A stretch of 64,000 nt of DNA from Micromonospora humi (GCF_900090105.1 NZ_FMDM01000004.1:248001-312000); one strand, 5' to 3'; shown: positions 1 to 8,574, counted from the first letter of the stretch. A program made the numbers and translations. Notes: generated by a model from the letters alone, not told the origin.

Positions 1-1532
1 GACGGCGACGGACTGGCCGACGGGCTGGCCGACGAGGCCGCCGCGCTCGGCGAGGCGCTGGCGGTCGGCGCGGGCGGGCCCGCCGACGCCACCGAGGAAC
101 CGCCCGTCGGCTGGCCGCCGTCGTCGTCGCCGCCGTTCAGCAGCGGCACCGCCACCACCAGACCGACCAGCAGCACCAGCACCAGCGCGCCGATCAGCAG
201 GTTGCGCCGGTTCGGCGCCGTCTTGGCACCCGGCAGGACCGTCGCCCGGCCGGTCGAGGAGGCGGGGCTGACGGGAGCCGCGCTGACCGGCGCGGGACTG
301 ACCGGCGCGGAGTCGGACGGGGCCGGACTGACCGGCACCGGAGCCGAGCGCTGCGCCGGAGCGGCCGGGACCGGCTCACCGTCGAGCCGGGTCTCGTCGA
401 GCGCCGGGGCGTCGTCGTCCACGCGGGTCTCGTCGACCGGCGGGTCGGCGTCGAGCTTGGTCGTCGGCTCGGCGACCGGAGGCGCCACCTTCGCGGTCGG
501 GCCCGCGTCGGACGTGGGCGCCGGCACCTTCGCGGTCGGATCGGCGGCCGCCGCCGTACCCCCGGTGGCCGCGACCCCGGAAGCCCCGGTGGCCGCCGGT
601 TGCACCTGGTCGTCGGCCGGACGCGGCGCCGGCACCAGCGGCGGTCGCGGCGCGCGCGGACCGTTCGGCCCCGGCCGGCGTACGCCGTCCAGCAGCGAGA
701 TGCCCTTGGCCCGCCGACCGGCGGCCTTGCGCAGCATGCGCTCCGCCACCTCGGCGGTGATCCGCTCGTCCGGGTCCTTGCGCAGCAGGCCCTGGAGCAG
801 CGGCTTGAGCGGCCCGGCGTTGCGTGGCGGCGGCATCGGCTCGGTGGCGAGGGCGGCCAGCGTGGCGATCGCCGACGGGCGCGCGTAGGGCGACTTGCCC
901 TCGACCGCGGCGTAGAGCGTGGCGCCCAACGACCACAGGTCGGCCTCCGGCCCGGCCGTGCCGTCCCGCGCCCGCTCCGGCGAGATGTAGGCGGGTGAGC
1001 CCAGCACCATGCCGGTGCGGGTCACGTTCGGGTCGCCGGGGATGGTCGCCAGGCCGAAGTCGGTGAGCACCACCCGGCCGTCCTCGCCGAGCAGCACGTT
1101 GCCCGGCTTGACGTCGCGGTGCATGATGCCGGCCTTGTGCGCGGCCTTCAGCGCGCCCAGCACGCCGAGGCCGATCTCGACCGCCTTGGCCACCGAGACC
1201 GGGCCGTCCTCGGCGATCGTGTCCTGCAACGACTTCGACGCGACGTATTCCATGACGATCCACGGGTCGCCGTCGGTGCGCAGCACGTCGAAGATGCGGA
1301 CCACGTTGACGTTGTTGAGCCGGGCGATGGCCCGCGCCTCACGCAGCGAACGTTCCCGCATCTCACGGCGCTCGTCGGGGGTCAGGCCGGGTGGCGGGAC
1401 CAACTCCTTGATGGCGACGTCGCGGTGCAGCACCTCGTCCCGCGCCTTCCAGACGCGGCCCATGCCGCCCTGACCGAGCGGCGTGAGGAGCCGGTATCGG
1501 TCAGCGACGAGTTGGGGAAGTGCGTTCGACAT
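1..1532 (-). CDS. Membrane Ser/Thr protein kinase, 3' end beyond window
   Basis: A Hanks-type Ser/Thr kinase that phosphorylates proteins at the inner face of the membrane. The ATG is at 1532 and the frame stays open to base 1, so about 510 residues are visible and the C-terminus is missing. The kinase domain spans about residues 13-275: glycine loop GQGGMG at 20-25, ATP-anchoring Lys42 in VAIKE, HRDVKPGN with catalytic Asp140, DFG at 158-160, and GSPAYISPE in the activation segment. A long Ala/Pro/Thr-rich linker follows, then one membrane segment around 200-120 on the plus strand (LLIGALVLVLLVGLVVAV), so the missing tail should be extracytoplasmic. It is divergent from accE. The substrate is unknown. 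Confidence 0.93.
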   Translation of the reverse strand, partial: MSNALPQLVADRYRLLTPLGQGGMGRVWKARDEVLHRDVAIKELVPPPGLTPDERREMRERSLREARAIARLNNVNVVRIFDVLRTDGDPWIVMEYVASKSLQDTIAEDGPVSVAKAVEIGLGVLGALKAAHKAGIMHRDVKPGNVLLGEDGRVVLTDFGLATIPGDPNVTRTGMVLGSPAYISPERARDGTAGPEADLWSLGATLYAAVEGKSPYARPSAIATLAALATEPMPPPRNAGPLKPLLQGLLRKDPDERITAEVAERMLRKAAGRRAKGISLLDGVRRPGPNGPRAPRPPLVPAPRPADDQVQPAATGASGVAATGGTAAAADPTAKVPAPTSDAGPTAKVAPPVAEPTTKLDADPPVDETRVDDDAPALDETRLDGEPVPAAPAQRSAPVPVSPAPSDSAPVSPAPVSAAPVSPASSTGRATVLPGAKTAPNRRNLLIGALVLVLLVGLVVAVPLLNGGDDDGGQPTGGSSVASAGPPAPTASASPSAAASSASPSASPSP

Positions 1533-1623
1533 CGCAGAAACGGTACCCGGCCGCTCCGACGCGCACACCGCCGGCACGCCACTGTATGCCGAAGGTCGAG
1601 TTCGCGACGCGTACCCTGGGCCC

Positions 1624-1836
1624 ATGTCTGCCGAAGAGCCGATGTTCCGGGTCGTCCGTGGCGTGCCCACCGCCGAGGAGCTGGCCGCTCTGGTCGGCGC
1701 GATCGTGGTCCGCACCCGGCCCGTCGCCGCCGCCGCGCCGCCCGCCGTGTCCCGCTGGGCGCGCGGCACCCGCCCGGCCGGCGCGATGTCCACCGCCGGT
1801 CCCGGCGCGTGGCGCGCCTCCGGCCTTCCCCGCTGA
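1624..1836 (+). CDS. accE: Acyl-CoA carboxylase epsilon subunit
   Basis: Small accessory subunit (70 aa) of actinobacterial acyl-CoA carboxylases. It stabilises the complex of the biotinylated alpha chain (AccA) and the beta carboxyltransferase. The ATG at 1624 gives the characteristic opening FRVVRGVPTAEELAALV and the family's closing block GPGAWRASGLPR. An upstream in-frame start would add an unlikely Arg-rich tail. The beta-subunit gene often found directly upstream is not here: a kinase gene points the other way. The alpha subunit is encoded 8.5 kb downstream at 10372. Tiny size makes automated pipelines likely to mis-start it. Confidence 0.85.
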   Translation: MSAEEPMFRVVRGVPTAEELAALVGAIVVRTRPVAAAAPPAVSRWARGTRPAGAMSTAGPGAWRASGLPR

Positions 1837-1937
1837 AACCTTCCCCGCGTACGCGAGCCGGGCTGGGGCTGCCGGGATCCGCGCGGAGCCATTAACCTCA
1901 CTCAGGGAAACCGTGCGGTGACGGGCAGGGAGGTCCG

Positions 1938-2390
1938 ATGATCCCGGAGGACAACCGGCCAGCCGGCTGGCTGCGCGACTACGGCGGCATCGAGGCCGAC
2001 ATCCGACAGATGAGGGAGTTCGCCGACCGACTCCAGGACGAGGTCACCCGCAACTACGCACCCCACCTGTCCTACATCGCCGACGACATGAAGGCCCCGG
2101 TGCCCAACCCGGCCGACGCCTTCATCGAGCTGGTCCAGTTCCTCCAGGCCCACCACGAGACGCAGAAGGCCGCGGTCAGCGCCGTCTGGGACCTGGCACC
2201 CGCCACCGGCCGGCTCGCCGACGCCGCCGGTCGCATCGCCGCCCACTACGACGATGCGGACGCCTTCTCCTCCGCCCGCGTCGCCGACGTCGAACGCGCG
2301 CTGTCCGCCCCCACCACCACCGTCGCACGTCCCACCCCACCACTGGCCGACCCCACCGGCCCTGACCAGGGGCGGGTGGTCCTGCCGTGA
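1938..2390 (+). CDS. Small helical protein of type VII-secretion-like cassette
   Basis: 150 aa, no recognised enzyme motif. Residues 1-125 are predicted mostly helical, with heptad-like Leu/Ile/Val spacing (ADIRQMREFADRLQDEV, then ELVQFLQAHHE), and a Pro/Thr-rich tail follows. Size, helical content and position suggest a WXG100/EspC-like partner or substrate, though I see no clear WXG motif. The downstream gene starts at the GTGA overlapping this stop, so the two are translationally coupled. A Shine-Dalgarno-like GGGAGG (about 1927-1933) lies just upstream of the ATG. Function inferred from context only. Confidence 0.7.
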   Translation: MIPEDNRPAGWLRDYGGIEADIRQMREFADRLQDEVTRNYAPHLSYIADDMKAPVPNPADAFIELVQFLQAHHETQKAAVSAVWDLAPATGRLADAAGRIAAHYDDADAFSSARVADVERALSAPTTTVARPTPPLADPTGPDQGRVVLP

Positions 2391-3754
2391 TCGAACGGGG
2401 CGGCGGACGCACCTCCGGGCTCACCGACTGGCGGCTGATGGACGTGCTCAGCATGTGGGCCTGCCTGCACGACCAGGACACCGCCGGCCAGTGGAAGCAG
2501 GTCGCCGGCTGGCGCAAGGTGTGCGACCTCGCCCTGGCGCACCTCAGCCGGCTGCGGGAATACCGTCGCGGGCTCGCCGAGGCGTGGCCGCCCGAGACCA
2601 ACGCCGCCGCGCGGGCGTACGTCGGCGAACTCGACCAGCTCATCGACCGGGTGCAACGCACCCACGACGCGGCCGCCGCGAACTACGACGCGCTCGCCGC
2701 CGCCGCGCGGGCCATCGGCAGCGCCCGCGCCGAGCTGCAGCCGCTCTACGACGAGTACGCGGCCAAGCTGGGGCAGAAGCGGGCGTACGAGGCGACGATC
2801 GCCGACCCGAAGGCGGTGGCGGGCAGCCGGCTGCCGGAACGGCCACCGGTCACGGACGCCGACCTGGAGCAGTTGAACGTTCGGGCGCGCGGGTTGATGA
2901 CAGGGCTGAGTGGCGAACTCCAGCTCGCCCAGGTCATGCTCCGCCAACCGCCCCCAAGATCAGTTCCAAGAATGGATGAGGTGCGCACCGGAGGTGATAG
3001 TCCTGCACCAATGATCCCTCCGGTTGTCCCCATCCCGATCTCGACCATGCCTGCCGGCAAGCCAACTGACTCGCGTACAGCAGCACGAATACATCCAGCA
3101 GGTCCAACGCCTGGCGCTGGCCCGATCCTCGGGGGTGCGGGCGCTGCTCTGAACCCACCACCGCCGCCAGCCATGCCGGTAACTCCAACGGCCGTCTCCG
3201 GTGGGCCATCAACAGTAGGAGCCAGCCCGCTACTCCCTCCGTCGACGCGATCGCTTGGGCCTGCTCCGACGACGAAACCCATCCAACCCGGCGAGCCGAC
3301 TCGTGGGGCCGTCAGTGGAGGTCCGGTTACTCCTGGAAACCCGTCCCGCTCAGCGCCATTCGGAGGCCTCATCGGAGGTGGCCCTCAACCAGGCATGACG
3401 CAGCCTGTTGGCGGTTCCTCGCCTCGCCGCGTGAACCCGGTCGGCGGCGTCATTGGCGGTGGCGCAGCTGGAACTGCTCCTACTGGTGCAGCAGGTTCTC
3501 GACCAGGAGCGGGCCGCCAGTTTCAGCAGGGAAGCCTTTCAGGCCTTCACCCGCTCGGCGGCAGTCCTGCGTCCGCGGGGCCTGCCGGCCTCGGCTCATC
3601 GAGCCGAGCTGTGCAGCGCCGCAACCAGGAATCCGCACCAAACTGGGATCCCGACAATCCTTGGAGGACCGACGAGGGGGTTGATCCCGTAGTCCAAGCG
3701 CCTGACGATGACGGGCCAATCGACCCAGGGCCAGCCATCGGTTTTTCCCGGTGA
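2387..3754 (+). CDS. PPE/WXG-like protein with Pro/Gly-rich C-terminus
   Basis: 455 aa in two halves. Residues 1-190 are helical (two long helices around 25-110 and a third after 135), reminiscent of WXG100/PPE-type substrates or their chaperoned N-domains. Residues 195-410 are Pro/Gly/Ser-rich with recurrent GGLIGGG and GGVIGGG motifs. The tail DPDNPWRTDEGVDPV resembles C-termini of actinobacterial T7SS-associated proteins. The GTG start overlaps the previous stop (GTGA) and the stop overlaps the protease start (GTGA), so the three genes form a tight operon. The first half has normal codon use for the window. From about base 2950 third-position GC falls abruptly, which suggests a replaced segment. 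Secretion is inferred, not shown. Confidence 0.72.
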   Translation: MIERGGGRTSGLTDWRLMDVLSMWACLHDQDTAGQWKQVAGWRKVCDLALAHLSRLREYRRGLAEAWPPETNAAARAYVGELDQLIDRVQRTHDAAAANYDALAAAARAIGSARAELQPLYDEYAAKLGQKRAYEATIADPKAVAGSRLPERPPVTDADLEQLNVRARGLMTGLSGELQLAQVMLRQPPPRSVPRMDEVRTGGDSPAPMIPPVVPIPISTMPAGKPTDSRTAARIHPAGPTPGAGPILGGAGAALNPPPPPAMPVTPTAVSGGPSTVGASPLLPPSTRSLGPAPTTKPIQPGEPTRGAVSGGPVTPGNPSRSAPFGGLIGGGPQPGMTQPVGGSSPRRVNPVGGVIGGGAAGTAPTGAAGSRPGAGRQFQQGSLSGLHPLGGSPASAGPAGLGSSSRAVQRRNQESAPNWDPDNPWRTDEGVDPVVQAPDDDGPIDPGPAIGFSR

Positions 3755-4878
3755 GGTTGCTGTGGGTCCACATTGCCACGACGGCAATCTTCTTCACATC
3801 GGGAAGCGGCGCTGGATATGGCGCTCCGCACACGGTTGTTGTCAAGTCCAGTGAACGCCAATGGCACCTGAATTACCTGCGCGCAATCGATGCTCATGCT
3901 ATAAGCCAGGGTGAGGGAGTGCTCGTCGCCGTCCCTGATAGCGGCGTCGATCCGCACCCCGACCTGTCCGGAAATCTAATACCTGGCACTGATGTCATCC
4001 CTGGCGGATCCGGCAACGGTCTGAACGACCAGGACGGGCATGGCACTGGGATGGCTGGACTGATTGCCGCCGACAGCAAGGACTCCACACGCGGCGCGCT
4101 AGGCATTGCCCCGAAGGCAAAGGTTCTGCCAATCTATGTGTCACCCGCGCACCAGGACGGCACCTCGCAGGCGCTCGCAGAAGGCATCGATTACGCCATC
4201 TCCCGCCACGCTCAGGTAATTAGCATCTCAGCGACCGGTGGCGCCGATACTCGGCTGCAACGCGCAATCAGGTCCGCCATCAATGCGGATGTAGTTGTTG
4301 TGGCTGCCGCAGGCAATACAAGCAAGTCTCCATTCGTCGGCTATCCAGCGAGCGAACCTGGCGTCGTCGCTGTCGGCGGCTCTGACCAACACGGAGATCA
4401 CGCTGCCATCTCAGCTATCGGTCCGGAGGTAGACGTCGTCGCGCCGGCAGTCGACATCTACAGCACGGGCCTCAACGGAGGCTATCGAGTCGGCACTGGC
4501 ACCTCGGACGCCACCGCGATCGTGGCCGGGGCCGCCGCCTTGATCCGCTCCAAGTATCCCCACCTCCCCGCCGCCGAGGTCGCGCACCGGCTCACCGCGA
4601 CCGCCATCGACAAGGGCCCACCCGGCCGGGACGACGAGTACGGCTACGGGGTCATCGACCTGGTCGCCGCGCTCACCGCCGACGTACCCCCGATCGGTTT
4701 CGAGTCGACCGGCGTCACCGCACCGGCTTCGACGGCGGCCGGGCCCGACGGCGACGACGCCGGCGGCACGGCTCGGGGCCTCGCGACCCTCGGCGTGCTG
4801 CTGGCTGCCGCCGGCGGTTATCTGGTCTGGCGTCGTCGTCGACGTGCCGGCGACCCGCCACCGAGGATCAGCCGGTAG
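3751..4878 (+). CDS. Mycosin-like subtilisin (S8) serine protease
   Basis: Secreted, membrane-anchored subtilase of the type VII-secretion-associated (mycosin) kind, 375 aa. An N-terminal hydrophobic segment (about 4-25) should act as signal peptide. The catalytic triad is Asp63 (VPDSGVD), His97 (DGHGTG) and Ser252 (GTGTSDAT), with oxyanion Asn189 (AAAGN). A C-terminal membrane helix (about 343-361) is followed by RRRRR. Mycosins mature or stabilise ESX secretion complexes, yet no EccB/C/D/E gene is present here. The GTG start overlaps the preceding stop. Bases up to about 4500, the codon region of the active-site Ser, are unusually low in GC; the remainder is typical. Confidence 0.88.
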   Translation: MRLLWVHIATTAIFFTSGSGAGYGAPHTVVVKSSERQWHLNYLRAIDAHAISQGEGVLVAVPDSGVDPHPDLSGNLIPGTDVIPGGSGNGLNDQDGHGTGMAGLIAADSKDSTRGALGIAPKAKVLPIYVSPAHQDGTSQALAEGIDYAISRHAQVISISATGGADTRLQRAIRSAINADVVVVAAAGNTSKSPFVGYPASEPGVVAVGGSDQHGDHAAISAIGPEVDVVAPAVDIYSTGLNGGYRVGTGTSDATAIVAGAAALIRSKYPHLPAAEVAHRLTATAIDKGPPGRDDEYGYGVIDLVAALTADVPPIGFESTGVTAPASTAAGPDGDDAGGTARGLATLGVLLAAAGGYLVWRRRRRAGDPPPRISR

Positions 4879-4888
4879 CGTCGGCAGG

Positions 4889-5545
4889 GTGTCGACCTCC
4901 GTGCCGTTGCGCCTCGTCCTGGCCTCGCAGAGTCCTGCCCGCCGCAAGCTGCTCCAGGCCGCGGGCATCGAGCCCGACGTGCTGGTCAGCGGCGTCGACG
5001 AGTCGCAGGTGGTCAGCGATCGGGCCGAGGATCTGTGTCTGGAGTTGGCGCGGCTGAAGGCGCAGGCCGTGCTCGGCCGGCTGCGTCCGGCCGGGGACGA
5101 GCGCACGCTGGTGCTCGGGTGCGACTCGGTGCTCGCGTTCGACGGGGAGATCCTGGGCAAGCCGGCCGACGCGGCCGACGCCACCCGGCGTTGGCAGCGG
5201 ATGCGGGGGCGCAGCGGCGTCCTGCACACCGGGCACTGCCTGATCGACGTGACGCGCGAGGCGCGCGCGGAAGCGGTCGCGTCGACCACCGTGCACTTCG
5301 CCGACATCACCGACGAGGAGATCGCCGCCTATGTGGCGACGGGCGAGCCGCTGGCGGTGGCCGGCGCGTTCACCATCGACGGTCTTGGCGGCGCGTTCCT
5401 GACCGGCATCGAGGGTGACCCGGGCACGGTGGTGGGGCTCTCCCTGCCGCTGCTGCGCCGGCTCCTCGGCGAGTTGGAGCTGCGCGTCGTCGACCTGTGG
5501 ACGAAGGTCGCGCCGGGGGGCCAGGAGATCGAGCATCTCGGCTAA
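4889..5545 (+). CDS. maf: Maf-family nucleoside triphosphate pyrophosphatase
   Basis: Maf proteins hydrolyse non-canonical or modified NTPs to NMP and pyrophosphate and influence septation. The N-terminal signature ASQSPARRKLLQ fits the SxSxRR phosphate-binding motif. The catalytic Asp/Lys region is GCDSVLAFDGEILGKP, and GAFTIDGLGGAF is the family's later conserved block. I use the GTG at 4889 (218 aa), giving MSTSVPLRLVLASQS. A GTG at 4901 is also possible, while 4844 would run into the preceding protease gene. In many actinomycetes maf follows the carboxylase epsilon gene; here the secretion-like cassette separates them. Confidence 0.92.
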   Translation: MSTSVPLRLVLASQSPARRKLLQAAGIEPDVLVSGVDESQVVSDRAEDLCLELARLKAQAVLGRLRPAGDERTLVLGCDSVLAFDGEILGKPADAADATRRWQRMRGRSGVLHTGHCLIDVTREARAEAVASTTVHFADITDEEIAAYVATGEPLAVAGAFTIDGLGGAFLTGIEGDPGTVVGLSLPLLRRLLGELELRVVDLWTKVAPGGQEIEHLG

Positions 5546-5554
5546 CGTCCGGGC

Positions 5555-6208
5555 ATGACCACGAAGCCGTTGCCGCTGACCCCGGAACTGCACGCCTACC
5601 TGGTGGCCCACGGATCCACCCCGGACGAGGTCGTCCGGGAGTTGGCCGAGGAGACCCGGGCGGCCCTGCCGGCCGAGGCCGACATGCAGGTCGCGCCGGA
5701 GCAGGCGGCGTTCCTCACCTTCCTGACCCGGCTGCTGGGTGTGCGGCAGGCGGTGGAGGTGGGCACGTTCACCGGTCTGTCCTCGCTGGCGATCGCTCGC
5801 GGGCTGGCCGAGGGTGGCCGGCTGACCTGCTTCGACATCTCCGAGGACTACACCGGCGTGGCCCGCCGCTACTGGGCTCGGGCGGGCGTCCAGGACCGGA
5901 TCGAGCTGCGCATCGGGCCGGCCGCCGAGACGCTGCGGGAGCTGCCCCGGGAGCGTCACCTCGACTTCGCGTTCATCGACGCGGACAAGGTCGGCTACCC
6001 GGTCTACTGGGACGAGCTGGTGCCGCGGATGCGTCCCGGCGCGGTCATCGCGGTCGACAACACGCTGCGCGCCGGCCGGGTGCTCGCCCCGCGCAACGCG
6101 GACGACCGGGCCATCGCCGCCTTCAACGACGCGGTGCTCGCGGACGTCCGTGTCGAGGCGGTCATGTTGCCGATCGCCGACGGGGTCACGCTCGCCCGGG
6201 TGCCTTGA
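5555..6208 (+). CDS. SAM-dependent O-methyltransferase (family 3)
   Basis: 217 aa, class I Rossmann methyltransferase of the caffeoyl-CoA/catechol O-methyltransferase group. Motif I is VEVGTFTGLSSLAIARGL (SAM binding). The acidic pair LDFAFIDADKVGYPVYWDEL and the following AVDNTLRAGRV are the metal-binding and catalytic blocks of this family. It lies 9 bases after maf on the same strand, so probably co-transcribed. The ATG start follows a short spacer. The natural acceptor cannot be inferred from sequence; homologues act on catechols and other small phenolics. Confidence 0.9.
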   Translation: MTTKPLPLTPELHAYLVAHGSTPDEVVRELAEETRAALPAEADMQVAPEQAAFLTFLTRLLGVRQAVEVGTFTGLSSLAIARGLAEGGRLTCFDISEDYTGVARRYWARAGVQDRIELRIGPAAETLRELPRERHLDFAFIDADKVGYPVYWDELVPRMRPGAVIAVDNTLRAGRVLAPRNADDRAIAAFNDAVLADVRVEAVMLPIADGVTLARVP

Positions 6209-6213
6209 GCCGG

Positions 6214-6264
6214 TTCGGCGAGGTGGCGGTATCCGGTGGGACCGGACCCCGCCACTTCGCCGAA
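6214..6264. terminator. Bidirectional intrinsic terminator hairpin
   Basis: Arms 6214-6229 and 6249-6264 pair over 16 positions with one G-U, and an inner pair of 6-base arms (6232-6237, 6241-6246) extends the stem. It lies between the convergent O-methyltransferase and MFS genes. No T run, as is usual in this GC range. Confidence 0.8.
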
Positions 6265-6286
6265 GTGGAGTCGATCAAGAGCGCGG

Positions 6287-7699
6287 TCAGGCCGGCTCGG
6301 GGTGCAGGGCCCGGCCCAGCCGCACGGTCAGCAGCACGGCCACCGCGATGAACGCGGGCAGCAGCAGGAAGGCCGCGTGCGGTCCGACGCCGTCGGCCAC
6401 CCGGCCGAGCGCGACGGGCGCGATCCCGAAACCGACAGCCATCGAGTACGACGACCAGCCCGCCGCCCGATCGGCGGCCCCGCCGGCCACCGCGAGCGCG
6501 ATGGAGATCGCCAGCGGGTAGTGCAGGGCGTTGCCCAGGCCGAGCACGACCAGACCGGTGACCGCGAGCCAGCCGACCGGGCTCGCCCAGAACAGCGTGA
6601 ACCCGGCCAGTGAGACGGTGAGCGCGCCGAGCAGCAGCGGCACCGGCGGCCAGCGCAGCGCGGCCCGGCCGCCGGCGAGCCGGCCGGCGAACATGCCGCA
6701 CACGATCGCCGCGACGGCGGCCGACGCCCCGCCGGCGCTCAGCCCGGCGTGGGTCCGGAGCACGTCGGCGGTCCACAGCGACAGGCAGACCTCGATCGAC
6801 CCGGTGACCGACATCAACACCCAGGCGATCCAGTACGCCCGCGGCAGCCGCCGCGAACGCGCGGGGAAGCCGGGATCGTGGCCACTGCCCGTCCTGCGAC
6901 CCGAACGCGAACCGCCCGGGATCTCGCGCGGCCCGGCACCCGGTCGCGCGACCTCGGAGCCAGCCGACGCCCCGACGGCACCCGCACCGGCGGATCCGGC
7001 TTCCGCACCCGGACCGGCAGGCACGGAAACGACCCCCGGACCAGCGGGTGCGGAGACGACACCCGGACCGGCAGGCACGGAAACGACCGCTGGGGCCACG
7101 GCGGATCGGGCGGTAGCCGCGGCAGCGGGGGCGCCCTTCGGTCGGCGTACCCGAAAGGTCATGGCAGTGAGCGCGAGAAGCGTGATCAGCCCGACCTCGA
7201 CGGCCATCACCGGCCGCCAGCCGAGGCCGGCGTCGACGGTGGCGCCGATGGTCAGCGGCGCCAGGATGCCCATGCCGGCGCAGGCGGCGTTGGCCTCGGT
7301 GAGCGCGGCGGGGGCGGCGGGGCCGTGCCGGGCGGTGAGCACCACGTTGACGCCGCTGATCACCATCATGCCGAAGGTGGCGACGACCGCGACGGCGGCG
7401 ATGGTGGCGGGCAGCGGGCGGAGCAGGCCGAGCGCGGTGACGCCGGCGGCCACGCCGGCCAGGCCGAGCCAGACGGCGGGGCCGCGGCCGAAGCGGCGGG
7501 CTACCGGGGCGAAGAGCGCGCCGCCGGCCAGGGCGCCGACCGCGATGCCGGTGCTGTGCAGGCCGGCGACCGCGGCGCTGGTGCCCTGTTCGTCGCGGAG
7601 CAGGGGTACGACGGGGCCGAACCCGTAGAGGAAGAAGCCCCAGAGGCCCAGCTGGGCGTAGGTCAGCCAGGTGGTCCGGTCACGGGTGAGGCGGGGCAC
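6287..7699 (-). CDS. MFS transporter with repeat-bearing central loop
   Basis: 470 aa, 12 predicted membrane helices of the major facilitator superfamily, in two six-helix halves. Substrate unknown; the general layout resembles CynX/YcaD-like carriers. The cytoplasmic loop between the halves (about residues 200-285) is enlarged. It holds an imperfect tandem repeat of nine residues (VVSVPAGPG, three copies), then an Arg/Gly/Ser-rich stretch. The DNA repeat is 27 bp long at about 7005-7090. Loops of this kind are not needed for transport, so they may be recently expanded. Start ATG at 7699. The region 7700-7763 upstream holds no gene. Confidence 0.88.
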   Translation of the reverse strand: MPRLTRDRTTWLTYAQLGLWGFFLYGFGPVVPLLRDEQGTSAAVAGLHSTGIAVGALAGGALFAPVARRFGRGPAVWLGLAGVAAGVTALGLLRPLPATIAAVAVVATFGMMVISGVNVVLTARHGPAAPAALTEANAACAGMGILAPLTIGATVDAGLGWRPVMAVEVGLITLLALTAMTFRVRRPKGAPAAAATARSAVAPAVVSVPAGPGVVSAPAGPGVVSVPAGPGAEAGSAGAGAVGASAGSEVARPGAGPREIPGGSRSGRRTGSGHDPGFPARSRRLPRAYWIAWVLMSVTGSIEVCLSLWTADVLRTHAGLSAGGASAAVAAIVCGMFAGRLAGGRAALRWPPVPLLLGALTVSLAGFTLFWASPVGWLAVTGLVVLGLGNALHYPLAISIALAVAGGAADRAAGWSSYSMAVGFGIAPVALGRVADGVGPHAAFLLLPAFIAVAVLLTVRLGRALHPEPA

Positions 7700-7763
7700 C
7701 GGCCCGACGCTACGCGCGCGCGACCGGCGCCCCGCCTCGGATGAGAGACAGGTCTCCCCGGGG

Positions 7764-7823
7764 GGTGTTAAGCGGGGCCCCTTCCTCTACCGAATGCGTT
7801 AAAAGGGGGCCCCGCCTTTCACC
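7764..7823 (+). repeat. Palindromic repeat element, copy 1 (two GGGGCCCC cores)
   Basis: 60 bp. Starts GGTGTTAAGCGGGGCCCC, has the core CCTCTACCGAATGCGTTAA, a second GGGGGCCCC, and ends GCCTTTCACC. The right end supplies the TGA stop of the ABC permease gene (stop 7819-7821, minus strand). Related copies are at 12121, 14832 and 39786. Could act as a transcription terminator for that gene. Confidence 0.85.
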
Positions 7824-8574
7824 TGACGCTGCGGGCGAACTGGCGGGCGGCCCAGACCACGCCGGCGACGGCGAGCACGGCGATGATGCCGAGCCCCTGC
7901 CAGACGTTGTCGTTGCCGAGGTCGCCGTCGAAGAGCGCGCGGGTGCCGTCGACCGCCCAGGAGAACGGGTTCCACTTGGCGACGCCCTGCAACCAGCCGG
8001 GGGCGAAGGTGAGCGGCAGCAGGATGCCGGAGAGCAGCAGCACCGGTTGCGCGACGGTGTTCATCAGCGGGGCGAGCGCGTCCTCGCTCTTGACCTTGAG
8101 CGCGACGCCGTAGGAGACGGCCGAGGTCATCAGCGCGATGAGGGCGAGCATCAGGTAGGCCAGGAGCAGGTAGCCGATGAAGACGCGCAGGTCGAACAGG
8201 AGCGCCAGCACGGTGATGATGACGGCCTGCGCGATCAGCGAGACCACGTCGCGCAGGGAGCGGCCGAGCAGCAGCGCGAGGCGGCTGACCGGGGTGACCC
8301 GGGAACGTTCGATCACGCCGGCGCGCAGCTCGGCGATCAGGCCGAAGCCCTGGAACAGGCCGCCGAAGATGGCCAGCAGCACGAGCAGGCCGGGCACGAA
8401 GATCTTGTACGCGGCGGCCTGCGTGGGCGCGTTCAGCGCCGGCTTGAGCAGCGGGGCGAAGAGCAGCAGGTACATCACCGGCTGGAAGACGCCGACGAAG
8501 ACCCAGACCGGGTTGCGCAGCAGCAGCTGCGCCTGGCGCTGGAAGATCAACCAGGTGTCGCGGGCGAGTTTCAT
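7819..8574 (-). CDS. ABC-2 type exporter permease (DrrB-like)
   Basis: 251 aa membrane subunit of an ABC-2 exporter, six predicted helices with the family's region AELRAGVIERSRVTPVSRLA after the second helix. It pairs with the ATPase encoded 17 bases upstream and would move hydrophobic compounds, as in the daunorubicin-resistance DrrAB family. The start chosen is ATG at 8574 (MKLARDTWLIFQRQ); a longer open frame upstream is a shadow of the ATPase gene. The stop codon lies inside the palindromic repeat at 7764-7823. A PadR repressor gene upstream suggests inducible expression. Confidence 0.9.
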   Translation of the reverse strand: MKLARDTWLIFQRQAQLLLRNPVWVFVGVFQPVMYLLLFAPLLKPALNAPTQAAAYKIFVPGLLVLLAIFGGLFQGFGLIAELRAGVIERSRVTPVSRLALLLGRSLRDVVSLIAQAVIITVLALLFDLRVFIGYLLLAYLMLALIALMTSAVSYGVALKVKSEDALAPLMNTVAQPVLLLSGILLPLTFAPGWLQGVAKWNPFSWAVDGTRALFDGDLGNDNVWQGLGIIAVLAVAGVVWAARQFARSVR

